Below are positions 1 through 9,300 of a stretch of 37,875 nt of DNA, piece by piece. Position 1 is the stretch's first letter. Each line of letters begins with the position of its first letter. Where the stretch lies: the NCBI GenBank assembly GCA_902774045.1, contig CACYGW010000007.1:1-37875 (forward strand). The letters are read 5' to 3'. The notes under the pieces are model-generated. The model saw only the letters and a list, made by a program, of their open reading frames with translations, made no database searches and had not been told where the DNA came from. This DNA comes from an uncultured Bacteroidia bacterium. Lineage in GTDB: Bacteria > Bacteroidota > Bacteroidia > Bacteroidales > UBA932. A program made the position numbers and the translations under genes.

Positions 1-581
1 CCCTGGAAGGAATCCATCGGCAATGGTTCAGAATTGATGGTATTCACCAGTTCCTCCATTGGTATATCCTCGATTGTAGCGCCCAGCCTTTCCTTTACCG
101 CTACGGCATCTGCCTTGCTGGCGATAAGCCAGTCCGACGGCTGTCCAATTACTCCAAGCTTATGGTTCTTCAGGTTGAACTTGGCCACTCTGGCCCGCAT
201 AAGCACGTCTACCTTGTAGCAAAGGTAGTCCTCCGGCCCGTGAAGCACCTCGCCGTCGAGCCCCTGCTGCTTTAGATAAGAGAGAATCTCAAGAGAGGCG
301 GCAAGCGAGTTGCTCAGCCCTGAGGTCAGAAGATAGAACTTCTTTGTGCCCTTTGCAAGAAGGCCGGGAAGCAGTTCCTTGAAGGTGTTCTCTGCACCGC
401 CCGTCCTTACGTAGATAAGGTCCAGAAGATGGGTTCCGAAGGTAGAAAAGTCCTGAAGATACAGGTCGTATGTGGGAATTTCTCCCGGGAAAACAGCTTT
501 CAGAAAGTTATCTGATATCTGGGAAACGGCTACATTGTCGTGAAGCCCGGAGGTTATTGTATAAACGGCGATGTTGTTCAT
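1..581 (-). CDS. Sugar isomerase-like protein (L-fucose isomerase-related), N-terminal part, cut by window edge
   Basis: The reading frame is open from an ATG at 581 to the left edge, giving 193 visible codons starting [16 protein letters not shown]. It has no stop inside the window. Around residue 140 it reads [15 protein letters not shown], preceded by a stretch about a solitary sugar phosphate or sugar substrate fold ([17 protein letters not shown]). This resembles the N-terminal and middle parts of the fucose/arabinose isomerase-related proteins of Bacteroidales, which interconvert aldoses and ketoses. The C-terminal catalytic domain lies outside the window, so the substrate cannot be judged. 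It is divergent from smpB with an 84-nt spacer. The family assignment comes from recalled similarity, not a search, and is moderate. Confidence 0.55.
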   Translation of the reverse strand, partial: MNNIAVYTITSGLHDNVAVSQISDNFLKAVFPGEIPTYDLYLQDFSTFGTHLLDLIYVRTGGAENTFKELLPGLLAKGTKKFYLLTSGLSNSLAASLEILSYLKQQGLDGEVLHGPEDYLCYKVDVLMRARVAKFNLKNHKLGVIGQPSDWLIASKADAVAVKERLGATIEDIPMEELVNTINSEPLPMDSFQ

Positions 582-620
582 TCCGGTCGATGTTTAAGAT
601 TCAAATCACACAAAAATAAC

Positions 621-650
621 TTGTATTTTGCTTTAAAGCAAGTAAATTTG
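621..650 (+). promoter_or_regulatory. Putative Bacteroidota-type promoter of smpB with a palindrome in its spacer
   Basis: TTG at 621-623 is followed after 19 nt by TAAATTTG at 643-650, matching the Bacteroidota primary sigma pattern (-33 TTTG, -7 TAnnTTTG). The expected start of transcription, near 657, leaves only about 9 nt before the smpB ATG at 666. The spacer contains a perfect 14-nt palindrome, TTGCTTTAAAGCAA (628-641), which could be an operator. Confidence 0.5.
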
Positions 651-665
651 CAGTTAAGAATAATT

Positions 666-1115
666 ATGAAAGCAAAAAGTAAGGTACAAATAAGCAACCG
701 CAGAGCTTCCTTCGACTATGAATTTCTGGAGACATTCACGGCCGGAATCCAGCTCGTAGGTACCGAAATAAAGTCTATCAGAGCGGGAAAGGCTTCTCTG
801 GTAGATGCTTTCTGTTATTTTGACTCCCGCGGACAGCTTTACGTGAAGGGAATGAACATAGCCCAGTACTTCTGGGGTTCCTGGGGCCAGCACGAGCCCG
901 CCAGAGACCGCAAGCTGCTTCTTACAAAACGGGAGTTAAGACATCTTAGGCAGGATGTGAAACTTAAGGGCAACACCATAGTTGCCGTAAAACTCTTCAT
1001 TGCCGAGAACGGTTACGCCAAGCTTGTGATTGCCCTGGCAAAGGGTAAGAAAGAATACGACAAGCGGCAGACAATAAAGGAAAAAGACATCCGCCGGGAG
1101 ATGGAAAGAGGCTAG
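666..1115 (+). CDS. smpB: SsrA (tmRNA)-binding protein SmpB
   Basis: SmpB binds tmRNA and brings it to stalled ribosomes for trans-translation in the cytoplasm. The 149-aa product has the normal family length. It shows the family features in order: [20 protein letters not shown] near the N-terminus, [18 protein letters not shown] around residues 30-50, the GMNIAQY strand, and the basic C-terminal tail with KGKKEYDKR and the final helix [11 protein letters not shown]. The frame is open 42 codons further upstream, but the ATG at 666 fits both the family N-terminus (MKAKSKVQ) and the promoter immediately before it. The gene stands alone on the plus strand and converges on trmB with only 4 nt between the stop codons. 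Confidence 0.97.
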   Translation: MKAKSKVQISNRRASFDYEFLETFTAGIQLVGTEIKSIRAGKASLVDAFCYFDSRGQLYVKGMNIAQYFWGSWGQHEPARDRKLLLTKRELRHLRQDVKLKGNTIVAVKLFIAENGYAKLVIALAKGKKEYDKRQTIKEKDIRREMERG

Positions 1116-1119
1116 CCCC

Positions 1120-1923
1120 CTACAGATCCGGGATGGCAACGCTGTGGCGTGGCCCCTCTACCGAACGCCAGTAATCTGCATCAAAATCCTTGGGACTGGT
1201 TATGACACCATCGGCCCCCTGTGGCAGGGTAAAACAAAGATATTTAATCTTGTAGCCCTGGCGGCTGAACATTGTCTCATAGTAGGTATGAACTTCGAAT
1301 ACCTCCGGGCGTATGGCCGATTGTGCCGTGGCACCGTCGGAATAAAGGTCTTCTGTCGATGCCAGGACGCTAAGGCCGTTCTCCCGGCAAAGCGCCAGGG
1401 TGTACTGATACAGGAAGGTGCTGTCTGTCTTAAGGTGGATAATCCCGCCCGGAGCCAGAAACTTGCGGTACCTGTTAAGGAACATAGGGGAAGAGAGGCG
1501 GGAATTCTCGTGATGGAGCTGTGGGTCAGAGAAGGTGAGCCAGATCTCCGATATCTCTTCCGGAGCAAAGAAGGCCTCTATGAACTCTATCCTCGTCCTT
1601 AGGAAGGCCACGTTCTCCATTTTCTCCAAGGTAGCCTGCTTGGCGCCCCTCCAAAGACGGGCACCTTTGATATCTACTCCTATATAGTTGCAAAGGGGGT
1701 TTCTGCGGGCCAGGTCTATGGTGTACTCTCCCCTGCCGCAGCCAAGTTCCAGTACGATGGGGCGGGAAACGGGAAACATTTCTCCGTTCCATTTTCCTTT
1801 GACGGGGTAATCTTTTAGCGCGAAATCCTTACCGCGGCCGGCCAGAATGTCGGACGGCGAGGGCTGCAAAAGACAAGAGAAGGTCTCGTTCTCTGCAAAT
1901 TTTCTAAGCTTCCCGTGGCCCAT
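1120..1923 (-). CDS. trmB: tRNA (guanine-N7-)-methyltransferase TrmB
   Basis: TrmB methylates N7 of guanine 46 in the variable loop of tRNAs using S-adenosylmethionine. The 267-aa product has the SAM-binding motif VLELGCGRGEYTIDLAR, the acidic end of strand 2 (YIGVDIKGARLW), and the family signature region TFSDPQLHHENSRLSS followed by MFLNRYRKFLAPGG and HLKTDS. The frame opens further upstream at 2004, but those extra codons lie inside the Lys/Arg-rich tail of the preceding gene. The ATG at 1923 gives the expected N-terminus. It overlaps the end of the PSP1 gene by 20 nt, so translation is probably coupled. It is the last gene of a long leftward run and converges on smpB. Confidence 0.92.
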   Translation of the reverse strand: MGHGKLRKFAENETFSCLLQPSPSDILAGRGKDFALKDYPVKGKWNGEMFPVSRPIVLELGCGRGEYTIDLARRNPLCNYIGVDIKGARLWRGAKQATLEKMENVAFLRTRIEFIEAFFAPEEISEIWLTFSDPQLHHENSRLSSPMFLNRYRKFLAPGGIIHLKTDSTFLYQYTLALCRENGLSVLASTEDLYSDGATAQSAIRPEVFEVHTYYETMFSRQGYKIKYLCFTLPQGADGVITSPKDFDADYWRSVEGPRHSVAIPDL

Positions 1924-3058
1924 TCTTCCTGTGGTGCTTGCCCCCGCGGGACTTTTTCTTCTTCTTTTCTGAAGAATCGAACCTGGTAATGCTGTCGTCG
2001 CCAACTGAGGTTACGAACTCCGGAACGGACGGCTCCGGCTCCAGCTTAAGCGACTCCGGCTTAATGCCGTTGCGGTTCATCTTTATGATTTCCCTAACCT
2101 CGTAGGCATCCAGAGGGTAAATATCGGTAAGAGAATTCTTATCATAAGAGAAGTACATAAGCTCGCGCAGGATATCGGTCTTAACCAGATAGGCAAGGCC
2201 GTCCTCGAACTCCAGAGGAGCACTTACCTTGGGCAGGCGGCTCTGGGCGTCCAGGTAATTGGATACCTCAAAATTAAGACAGCACTTTAACTTGCCGCAT
2301 TGGCCGGCCAGCTTCTGGGGATTTAGGGAAAGGTCCTGAACCCTGGCGGCATTCGTAGTGATGGACTTGAAGCGGGTTATGTAATTTGCGCAGCAAATCT
2401 CGCGTCCGCAAACGCCAAGGCCACCTATGAGGCCAGCCTCCTGACGGGCTCCGATTTGCTTCATTTCAATTCTTATGCGGAACTCCTCTGCAAATACCTT
2501 TATAAGCTGACGGAAGTCTACGCGGCCGTCGGCAATGTAATAGAAGATGGCCTTGGTACCATCGCCCTGGAATTCCACATCCCCAATCTTCATCTCCAAT
2601 CCAAGTTCAGCGGCTATCTGACGGGCCCTTATCATTGTATCCTGTTCGCGGGCTATGGCTTCCTGCCATTTCTCTACGTCTATCTGGCGGGCCTTACGGT
2701 AGATTTTCTTGAACTCGTATGTGGCGGGGTCTATGCCCTTGCACTTCATCTGACGGCCGACAACGGGGCCTTCAAGAGTGATGATTCCAAGGTCGTGGCC
2801 GTTCTGAGCCTCGACTATTACCATATCCCCCATCTTTACATTCTGGCCCGATGCGTTTATGTATATGCCCTTGCGGGTATTTTTGAAGCGGACCTCGTAA
2901 TAGGGGTCGTACTGCTCCTGGTTGATACCCTCAAGATAGTCGTAAGTTTCCAGCTTACAGCAACCACGTCTATACTCGCACTGAATCTGATTGTCCTTGT
3001 CCGTAGTCACGGTACATCCGCGGCTGCAATCAAATATTGTATTTTCGTTGTCGTTCAT
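1904..3058 (-). CDS. PSP1-domain protein of the RicT/YaaT family
   Basis: The 384-aa protein carries a central PSP1 domain and many paired cysteines: GLGVCGREICCANY and GQCGKLKCCLNFE around residues 215-265, and an N-terminal cluster CSRGC plus YRRGCCKLETY. In Bacillus the homologue RicT/YaaT forms a complex binding iron-sulfur clusters that affects RNA maturation and sporulation; the Bacteroidota role is unknown. The C-terminus is a basic tail (SSEKKKKKSRGGKHHRKNG), suggesting nucleic acid contact, which is my inference. The ATG at 3058 is preferred over an in-frame TTG at 3076. The start lies 29 nt inside the end of holB, and the holB next to PSP1 gene order is widespread in bacteria. Confidence 0.88.
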   Translation of the reverse strand: MNDNENTIFDCSRGCTVTTDKDNQIQCEYRRGCCKLETYDYLEGINQEQYDPYYEVRFKNTRKGIYINASGQNVKMGDMVIVEAQNGHDLGIITLEGPVVGRQMKCKGIDPATYEFKKIYRKARQIDVEKWQEAIAREQDTMIRARQIAAELGLEMKIGDVEFQGDGTKAIFYYIADGRVDFRQLIKVFAEEFRIRIEMKQIGARQEAGLIGGLGVCGREICCANYITRFKSITTNAARVQDLSLNPQKLAGQCGKLKCCLNFEVSNYLDAQSRLPKVSAPLEFEDGLAYLVKTDILRELMYFSYDKNSLTDIYPLDAYEVREIIKMNRNGIKPESLKLEPEPSVPEFVTSVGDDSITRFDSSEKKKKKSRGGKHHRKNGPREA

Positions 3059-4178
3059 AATAAAGCCTGGTGACAAGATTGCAAAAAACCATTTTTGCAG
3101 AGACGTTTCTCTCTATCATAGAAGCTGCACGGCTTATGGCGGTTCCGGCCCCGGCGGCAAAACTCTGCGGGAGTTTCCCGGCCGCCTCACGGTACCAGGG
3201 AGCATCGGACCCTATACCCGAAATTTCCCCCAATCCGCGGCCATAAAGCATAATGGCCCGCACGGCTTCGCCGGCAAAGATACAAAAAGCTTTCTGTTTT
3301 TCACGGGATTCCAGTCCCGAAAGAGCCTCACCCACTTGAAGCGCGGCAGACAAGTCATTACATATAAGACTATCTATCAACGACTTAAACAAATCGTCAA
3401 AGACAGAAGTCTCGCCCTCGTCGGACAGCCTCTGAAGGGCCGCCCCAATGCTGCCACCGGAAATTGCGGCAACGGAAGCAGCCTCGTCGGAGGAAATTCC
3501 CGCAAGAAACTGCACAGCCCCGGCAAGTTCTTCCTTGCCAAGGGGCAGCACCCTTATACCCTGGCAGCGGGAAGAAATTGTAGAAATCACACTCTCCGGG
3601 CTGTGGGTTATAAGAATGAAAATTGTCTTTTCTTCCGGCTCTTCCAGAGACTTAAGCAGCATATTGGCCGTGCTCTGGTTCATTTTTTCCGGAAGCCATA
3701 TAAAAATACCCCTGTAACCGTCAGAAACCGGAGCCAGAGAAAGTTTATTCATTATGGCGCGCCCCTCGGCTACGGTAATGAGCCCGCTTTTCTTTTCTAT
3801 GCCAAGGGCGGAAGTAAGTTCGTTTTCTATGAAATAGGGATTCTTAAGCACCTGCTCCTTCCAAAGAGGGGCATAACTGTCGCAGGTAAGGGTCTTGGCC
3901 TCTCCAGACACCTTGGTGCCCGATGTTATAGGGAAGGTAAACCTAAGGTCAGGGAAGGTAAGTTTGGAAATCTGCCTGCAATTGTGACACTCCCCGCAGG
4001 AATCCCCATCCCTGCGGTCCTGGCAGTTAAGATACTGCAAAAATGCCAGGCCAAGGGCCAGAGCTCCGCAGCCGTCGTTCTCGAACAGCATAAGAGAGTG
4101 CGGCACCCTGCCGCTCTCTACCATATTAAGCATAGCCTGCTTAATGCTCTGGTTTCCCGGTATTTCTGCAAATCTCAT
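3030..4178 (-). CDS. holB: DNA polymerase III delta-prime subunit
   Basis: This is a clamp-loader subunit that helps load the sliding clamp during chromosome replication. The 382-aa protein begins with the family pattern PGNQSIKQAMLNMVESGRVPHSLMLF. A zinc-binding four-cysteine cluster follows (NCQDRR, then DSCGECHNC, about residues 50-66). The helix KMNQSTANMLLKSLEEPEEKTIFILIT and the SRC motif (ISSRCQGIRVLPL) follow. The P-loop position reads FENDGCGALALGL and has no GK[ST], as expected for delta-prime, which does not hydrolyse ATP. It starts 3 nt after the polyprenyl synthase gene ends and overlaps the PSP1 gene. Confidence 0.92.
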   Translation of the reverse strand: MRFAEIPGNQSIKQAMLNMVESGRVPHSLMLFENDGCGALALGLAFLQYLNCQDRRDGDSCGECHNCRQISKLTFPDLRFTFPITSGTKVSGEAKTLTCDSYAPLWKEQVLKNPYFIENELTSALGIEKKSGLITVAEGRAIMNKLSLAPVSDGYRGIFIWLPEKMNQSTANMLLKSLEEPEEKTIFILITHSPESVISTISSRCQGIRVLPLGKEELAGAVQFLAGISSDEAASVAAISGGSIGAALQRLSDEGETSVFDDLFKSLIDSLICNDLSAALQVGEALSGLESREKQKAFCIFAGEAVRAIMLYGRGLGEISGIGSDAPWYREAAGKLPQSFAAGAGTAISRAASMIERNVSAKMVFCNLVTRLYYERQRKYNI

Positions 4179-4181
4179 ATT

Positions 4182-5144
4182 CTAGTAATTTCTGGCACCA
4201 ACGTAATCTGCAAGGTAGAGCAAATGCCGCTTTGCAGGGCTTTCAAGGAACACGTCAAGAGCCTCGCGGGCCTTGTCTATATACTGTTCCACCCATTGTT
4301 TTGCAGCGGCACATCCACCCCTGAGAGCCACATAATCCATTATCTCCTCCGTAGCGGAAGGGCCTCCGGCAACAAGTTTCTCCCTTATGGCCTTTTCTCC
4401 TTCGGGGTCTCCCTCAAAAGCGCAAAGAAGGGGGAGGGTTATTTTCTTCTCCCTGATATCCTGCCCCGTGGGCTTACCCAAGGCACTATCGCCCTCATAA
4501 TCAAGAATATCATCCTTAATCTGGAAGGCCAGACCAATGTATTTTGCATAGGCCGATGCTGCCTCTTCCTGTTCTTCAGAGGCCTGGGCCGATATTGCCC
4601 CTGCAAGCGCAGCGGCCTGGAACAAAGAAGCCGTCTTGCTGTAGATTATATTAAGGTAATCCTCCCGGGTGGTTGCTCCGGAAGAAGCCATTTCCAATTG
4701 AAGCATCTCCCCGCGGGAAAGGTCGCAAAGAGTCTTGCAGTAGCAGTCAAGCACCCTGAAGGCATCCTTGCCGCCGCCTGCAATCTCCATAAGCCCCTTT
4801 GCCAGCCAGTAGTCTCCCAGTAAAACCGACGGGCGCGGCCCCAGCATGGCGCTTACCGTTTTTGCTCCGCGCCTGGAAGAGGAACTGTCAACCACATCGT
4901 CGTGGAGCAAGGTGGCATTGTGAATAAGTTCGCCAGTGACGGCGAACCTTATTGTGTTATCGTTGCATTCCCCCACCGCCTTTGCCATAAGCACCGTAAG
5001 AATGGGGCGAACCATCTTGCCCCCGTTGTCCATAATGTGCTTATTGCAATCCTGCAAAAGGCCTATATCGGACCTGAGTGACCTCTCCATAAGAGAGGCC
5101 ACCCGGGCGATATCGTCTTTAATAAAAGCCTTAAGTTCCTGCAT
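4182..5144 (-). CDS. Long-chain polyprenyl diphosphate synthase (IspB/HepT-like)
   Basis: The enzyme condenses isopentenyl diphosphate onto an allylic primer to make the side chain of menaquinone. The 320-aa protein has both aspartate-rich motifs: LLHDDVVDSSSSRRG (about residues 78-92, first DDxxD) and QIKDDILDYEGD (about residue 210, second). GGKMVRPILTVLMAKAV near residue 42 supplies the Lys and Arg for diphosphate binding. The position just after DDVVD is unusually serine-rich. The ATG at 5144 shares its first base with the TAA of the outer membrane protein gene (TAATG), which suggests translational coupling. Product chain length cannot be read from the sequence. Confidence 0.92.
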   Translation of the reverse strand: MQELKAFIKDDIARVASLMERSLRSDIGLLQDCNKHIMDNGGKMVRPILTVLMAKAVGECNDNTIRFAVTGELIHNATLLHDDVVDSSSSRRGAKTVSAMLGPRPSVLLGDYWLAKGLMEIAGGGKDAFRVLDCYCKTLCDLSRGEMLQLEMASSGATTREDYLNIIYSKTASLFQAAALAGAISAQASEEQEEAASAYAKYIGLAFQIKDDILDYEGDSALGKPTGQDIREKKITLPLLCAFEGDPEGEKAIREKLVAGGPSATEEIMDYVALRGGCAAAKQWVEQYIDKAREALDVFLESPAKRHLLYLADYVGARNY

Positions 5145-5725
5145 TAAAAGAAGTAAACGACAGAGATGGCAATACCTCCAAAGTTATTATTGCTTTCTGC
5201 GATTGCTCCGGGAACAGATGCGGCGCCATTCTCTAATTTACCAAGATTGCGGAAGTATTTTACGGCAACCTGGAAATTCATTATGTCAGCACCAAAACCA
5301 TAGGCATACCCATATTCCCATTTGTTCTTAGCCTGAGCAACGACAGACTCCTTGGAATCAAGGGCATATCCGCCGTAACCCTCAAGCAATACATAGGGAC
5401 GGAGAAGAATAAGGTCAAGACCCCACTGAATCTGTAGGGGAACCTCAAGGTAACCGTACTTTGTCTTTGCAGAATTAATGGTAGGGCTGTCGGCCTTGAG
5501 ACCCTTGGTCTGATAGCTGAGTCCTGTCTGGAAAGCAAAGCCTGTAGGAAGATCTATCTGTGCAGCAAGACCGACGTGATAGCCTGCTATAGATTTGGTG
5601 TTAACTTCCTTGATAGATGCCTCTGAAGAGTTAAAGCCGGCGCGTACACCAAACTTAAGCTGTGCCGAAGCCATTACTCCGGTTACAGCCATCAAAACGA
5701 CGGCGATAAACAGTTTTCTTTTCAT
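5144..5725 (-). CDS. Small outer membrane beta-barrel protein (porin-family, OMP_b-brl type)
   Basis: The 193-aa product starts with a clear signal peptide (MKRKLFIAVVLMAVTGVMASAQ). The mature part reads LKFGVRAGFNSSEAS, then alternating hydrophobic strands (GYHVGLAAQIDLP, FAFQTGLSYQTKGL, YLEVPLQIQWGL, YGFGADIMNFQVAVKYFRNL), and ends in aromatic residues (ISVVYFF), the usual outer membrane barrel ending. This is the eight-strand-like OMP fold very common in Bacteroidota. No function beyond outer membrane location can be assigned. It sits 11 nt after trxA and overlaps the polyprenyl synthase start by 1 nt. Confidence 0.85.
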   Translation of the reverse strand: MKRKLFIAVVLMAVTGVMASAQLKFGVRAGFNSSEASIKEVNTKSIAGYHVGLAAQIDLPTGFAFQTGLSYQTKGLKADSPTINSAKTKYGYLEVPLQIQWGLDLILLRPYVLLEGYGGYALDSKESVVAQAKNKWEYGYAYGFGADIMNFQVAVKYFRNLGKLENGAASVPGAIAESNNNFGGIAISVVYFF

Positions 5726-5736
5726 AACTTTATTGA

Positions 5737-6051
5737 TTAGAGTAGTTTAGAAATTTTCGATTCAATGTCGGACTGAGGCACAACGCCCACTGTCCTGTCT
5801 ACAACCTTACCGTCCTTGAAGAACAGCAGTGTAGGGATGCTGCGAATTCCGTACTCCATTGCAATATTCTGACAATCGTCAACATTGCACTTGGCTACAT
5901 CTACCTTGCCCTCAAACTTCTCTGCCACGTCGTCAACAGTGGGAGAAAGAATTCGGCAGGGACCGCACCATACTGCCCAGAAGTCTACAACCAAAGGCTT
6001 GTCGGTTGCAAGTATTTCCTTGAAATTATTTTCTGTAGCTATTTTTACCAT
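5737..6051 (-). CDS. trxA: Thioredoxin
   Basis: This is a 104-aa cytoplasmic thioredoxin, a general dithiol reductant. The active site is FWAVWCGPCR with the redox cysteines at residues 29 and 32, and the cis-proline loop is RSIPTLLFFKDGK. There is no signal peptide, unlike many TlpA-type Bacteroidota paralogues. It follows the PII-like efflux partner gene by 14 nt and precedes the outer membrane protein gene by 11 nt, so it is part of the same transcription run. Its position within an efflux operon is probably a matter of gene packing rather than shared function. Confidence 0.96.
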   Translation of the reverse strand: MVKIATENNFKEILATDKPLVVDFWAVWCGPCRILSPTVDDVAEKFEGKVDVAKCNVDDCQNIAMEYGIRSIPTLLFFKDGKVVDRTVGVVPQSDIESKISKLL

Positions 6052-6065
6052 AATAATATAATTTT

Positions 6066-6359
6066 TTAGATTGATTGTTCGATAGTCCAGGAGTAAGCCC
6101 TGAGTCCCAAGTCCTTATACTTATCGTCCTTCTCCTTGAGGGCCGCAAGAACGGGGGCGGCCAGTTCGTCCGGAACAGCAGAGAAGAGAGCGTGGTTCTG
6201 GGTGGGCCAGGCGTGGCTTCCAAGGTGGGGCTCACCATCTACGGAGCCCTGTCCGCCAACATCTTCCCACTTTGTGTACCCCCTCTGCCCAAAGGCCTGG
6301 AGCACTTCTACTATTTCCTGGTTATATGCCTGATTATATGCAACAAATATCGCTTTCAT
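6066..6359 (-). CDS. PG0541-family transporter-associated protein (PII-like fold)
   Basis: The 97-aa cytoplasmic protein begins MKAIFVAYNQAYNQEIVEVL and has the conserved block RGYTKWEDVGGQGSVDGEP, then GSHAWPTQNHALFSAVPDE and the ending LRAYSWTIEQ. I recognise the small protein family that follows the tripartite RND pump genes PG0538-PG0540 in Porphyromonas gingivalis. The length and the alternating beta-alpha-beta pattern fit a ferredoxin-like PII/CutA fold. Its job is not known; a regulatory or sensor role for the pump is inference from its fixed place. It starts 6 nt after the permease gene. Confidence 0.75.
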   Translation of the reverse strand: MKAIFVAYNQAYNQEIVEVLQAFGQRGYTKWEDVGGQGSVDGEPHLGSHAWPTQNHALFSAVPDELAAPVLAALKEKDDKYKDLGLRAYSWTIEQSI

Positions 6360-6365
6360 AGCCTT

Positions 6366-9300
6366 TTACTTTGACGTTTGGAGTTTTGCAGCCTTGCGGG
6401 CCTTACGGCGGGCTTTGCGCTCATAAAGGCCGCAGTACAATGTTGGAATAATACCAAGGGTGATGAGTGAAGAAATGGAAAGACCCCATACCACTGTCAT
6501 ACCCAGAGAGCGCCACATCTCGGAGCCGTCTCCGGTACCAAGGGCCATAGGCATCATACCCAGCACCGTGGTAAGGGTTGTCATAAGGATAGGACGCAGA
6601 CGGCTTTTGGCTGCCGTTACCGTTGCCTCCCTTACCTCCATACCTCTCTCCTGGCAAAGAATCGTGTAATCTATAAGCACGATACCGTTCTTAACCACGA
6701 TACCCAACAGAATTATAATACCGATCATAGCCATAACGCCCAGTGCGGTACCGGTAACCCAGAGGCCCAGCATCACGCCCACAAGGGCGAACGGGATAGA
6801 GAACATAATCACGAACGGGCCCATAAACGACTCGAACTGCGAAGCCATCACCATATACACAAGTATGATGATAAGTACCATAAGCAGAATCATATCACTG
6901 AACATATCCTGCTGGTCCTCGTAGTCTCCGCCGATGGTTACATTGATATTGGAAGGAATCTGCATAGTGGCCAGAGCCTCATTGGTAGCGGCTACGCCCT
7001 CACTGAGCGCCCTTCCGTTTGCAATTATACCGGTAAGAGTAATTAATCTTTCGCGGTTTTTGCGCTGGATGGTAGGAGGAACCTTGTCCTCTACCACGGT
7101 GCCGAGGTCTTTTACGCGGATGCCGGTTCCGGCATTATTGTAAACTACTATATTGCCGATACTTTCTGTACTATTGCGGAATTCGGGCGCATAGCGCACG
7201 CGGATATCGTATTCTTCTCCGTCCTCACGGTAATGGGAGGTAACGCTACCGCTCATTGCGGCGCTTACGGCCGATGCTGCAGTTGTAGAGGAGAGCCCGT
7301 TAAGAGCCAGCTTGTGCCGGTCGAAGTCTACCTGATACTCGGGAGAGTACTGGTCTCGGCTGGGAACTATCTGGGCAAAGATTCCGGTAGTGTCAAGCTT
7401 TTCCTTAAGTTCCTTGGCCACAGCTTCCGTCTCTGCGAAATCATAGCCGTAAACCTCTATGGCTACGGAAGCGCCGCCGCCCATTCCTCCGCCCTGGCCC
7501 TCGGTCACATTAGCCTTGCGAACCTCCGGGAAGGAGTTGATGTCTGCACGGATGATATCCAGAATCTCTGCGCTTCCACGCTCACGGGTGCTCTTTGCGC
7601 CAATGTTTATGTTCATTGAAATAACGTGGGTACCGTTATTCTGCATACTGGCAAATGCATTGTCAGTATCGGCCTGGCCAAACCTGTAGTTGAATACCTG
7701 TATCTCCGGGATGTCGGCAGAAATCTTCTCGTACATACGTGCAGCCACATCCTTAGTTACCTCCTGAGAGGTACCGATAGGGAGTTCTATGCTGGCGCTC
7801 ACGCGGCCCATATCTCCCTGGGGGAAGTACTCTGTCTTTACCCAGGAGCCGATGGTGCCCATTACCAGAATGAACATCACGAAAGAGCCAACCAGCACGG
7901 TCTTCTTGTGGCCCATGCACCAGGCTATCAATTTGGAGTATCCGTGAGACATCTTATCAAGGAAGCGGTTGATAGGGTCGAAGATAAAGTGATAAACCCG
8001 TCCGGACTTGTTCTCGTTACCAAGCATCTGAGAGCAGAGCATAGGTACAAGGGAAAGAGCCGCGGTAGTGGACACTATCATAATGATACTTACTATCCAG
8101 CCCAGCTGCTTGAACATAACGCCGGCCATACCGGGAATCATTGTAAGCGGCAGGAACACGCAGAGCATCGTAAGGGTAGATGCGATAACTGAAATACCCA
8201 CCTCCGAGGTGCCGTGTACGGCGGCCTCCTTTGGCTTCTCTCCCCTCTCTAGATGTGTAGTCACGTTCTCCAGCACCACAATGGCATCATCGACCACCAT
8301 ACCAATTGCAATGGAGAGGGCCGACATAGATATGATATTAAGGGTATTGCCGGTGGCAAACAGATACATCAGCGATGCCAGAAGGGCAATAGGGATACTC
8401 AGGATAACGATGAATGTTCCCTTCCATCTTCCAAGGAAAATATAGACTATGAGCATAACCACCAGGAAGGTAATCATGATTGTCTCCTTGAGGGAATCGA
8501 TGGTTCGGATAATGTAGTCCGATGTATCCAGTACCACGCCAAACTCTATGTCCGGAGGAAGGGTGTTCTTTATGCCCACCATAGCCTCGTTGACCGCCTC
8601 TACGACGCCCACCGAGTTAAAGCCGGACTGCTTCTGAACCATAACCAGGGCGCTTCGCAAACCGGCGGTGTAAGACTCCTGGGAACGCTCCTCAAGACCA
8701 TCGTTTATACGGGCTACGTCCCTGAGGAAAATGGAATTCCCTCCTGACGTACCCACAACGATATCCATAAGTTCCGACGGATCCTTAAACTCCTTTTTTA
8801 TTCTGAGGGTATAGGTTTCGGACCCGATGTCGATACTTCCGGAAGGTACGTTCCTGTTCTCTGCGGCAATTACGGAAGCGATGGTGGCGATGGAAAGATG
8901 ATAGGCCTCCAGCTTGGTAGGGTCGCAATAGACCTGAATCTCTCTCTGGGGTGCACCTATCACGCTCACGGTACCCACACCGGCAACACGGGCAAGAGGG
9001 GTGGCCACCCTGTCGTCAAGAAGCTTATCCAGGGCCGATGCGCTCTTTGTTGCCTTTGCAGACAGCATAAGGATAGGAATGTCGTCTGCACTGAACTTGA
9101 ATATTATAGGCGAAGAGGCCCCGTCCGGAAGGTTGGACGACACCATACTCAGCTTGTCCCTGACGTCGTTGGTAGCCTCGTCTATGTCTATCCCGTATTT
9201 GAACTCCAGGGTAAGGAAAGAAAGATTCTCCTTAGACTGGGAAGTGATGTTCTTAAGATTGCTTACACTGTTAAGAGTGTTCTCAAGGGTCTTTGTAAGG

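Noticed and set aside
2991..4823. A 610-codon plus-strand open frame
   Set aside because: It lies antisense to PSP1, holB and the polyprenyl synthase gene, all with clear family motifs; its translation has no recognisable domains and it is a shadow of high-GC third positions.
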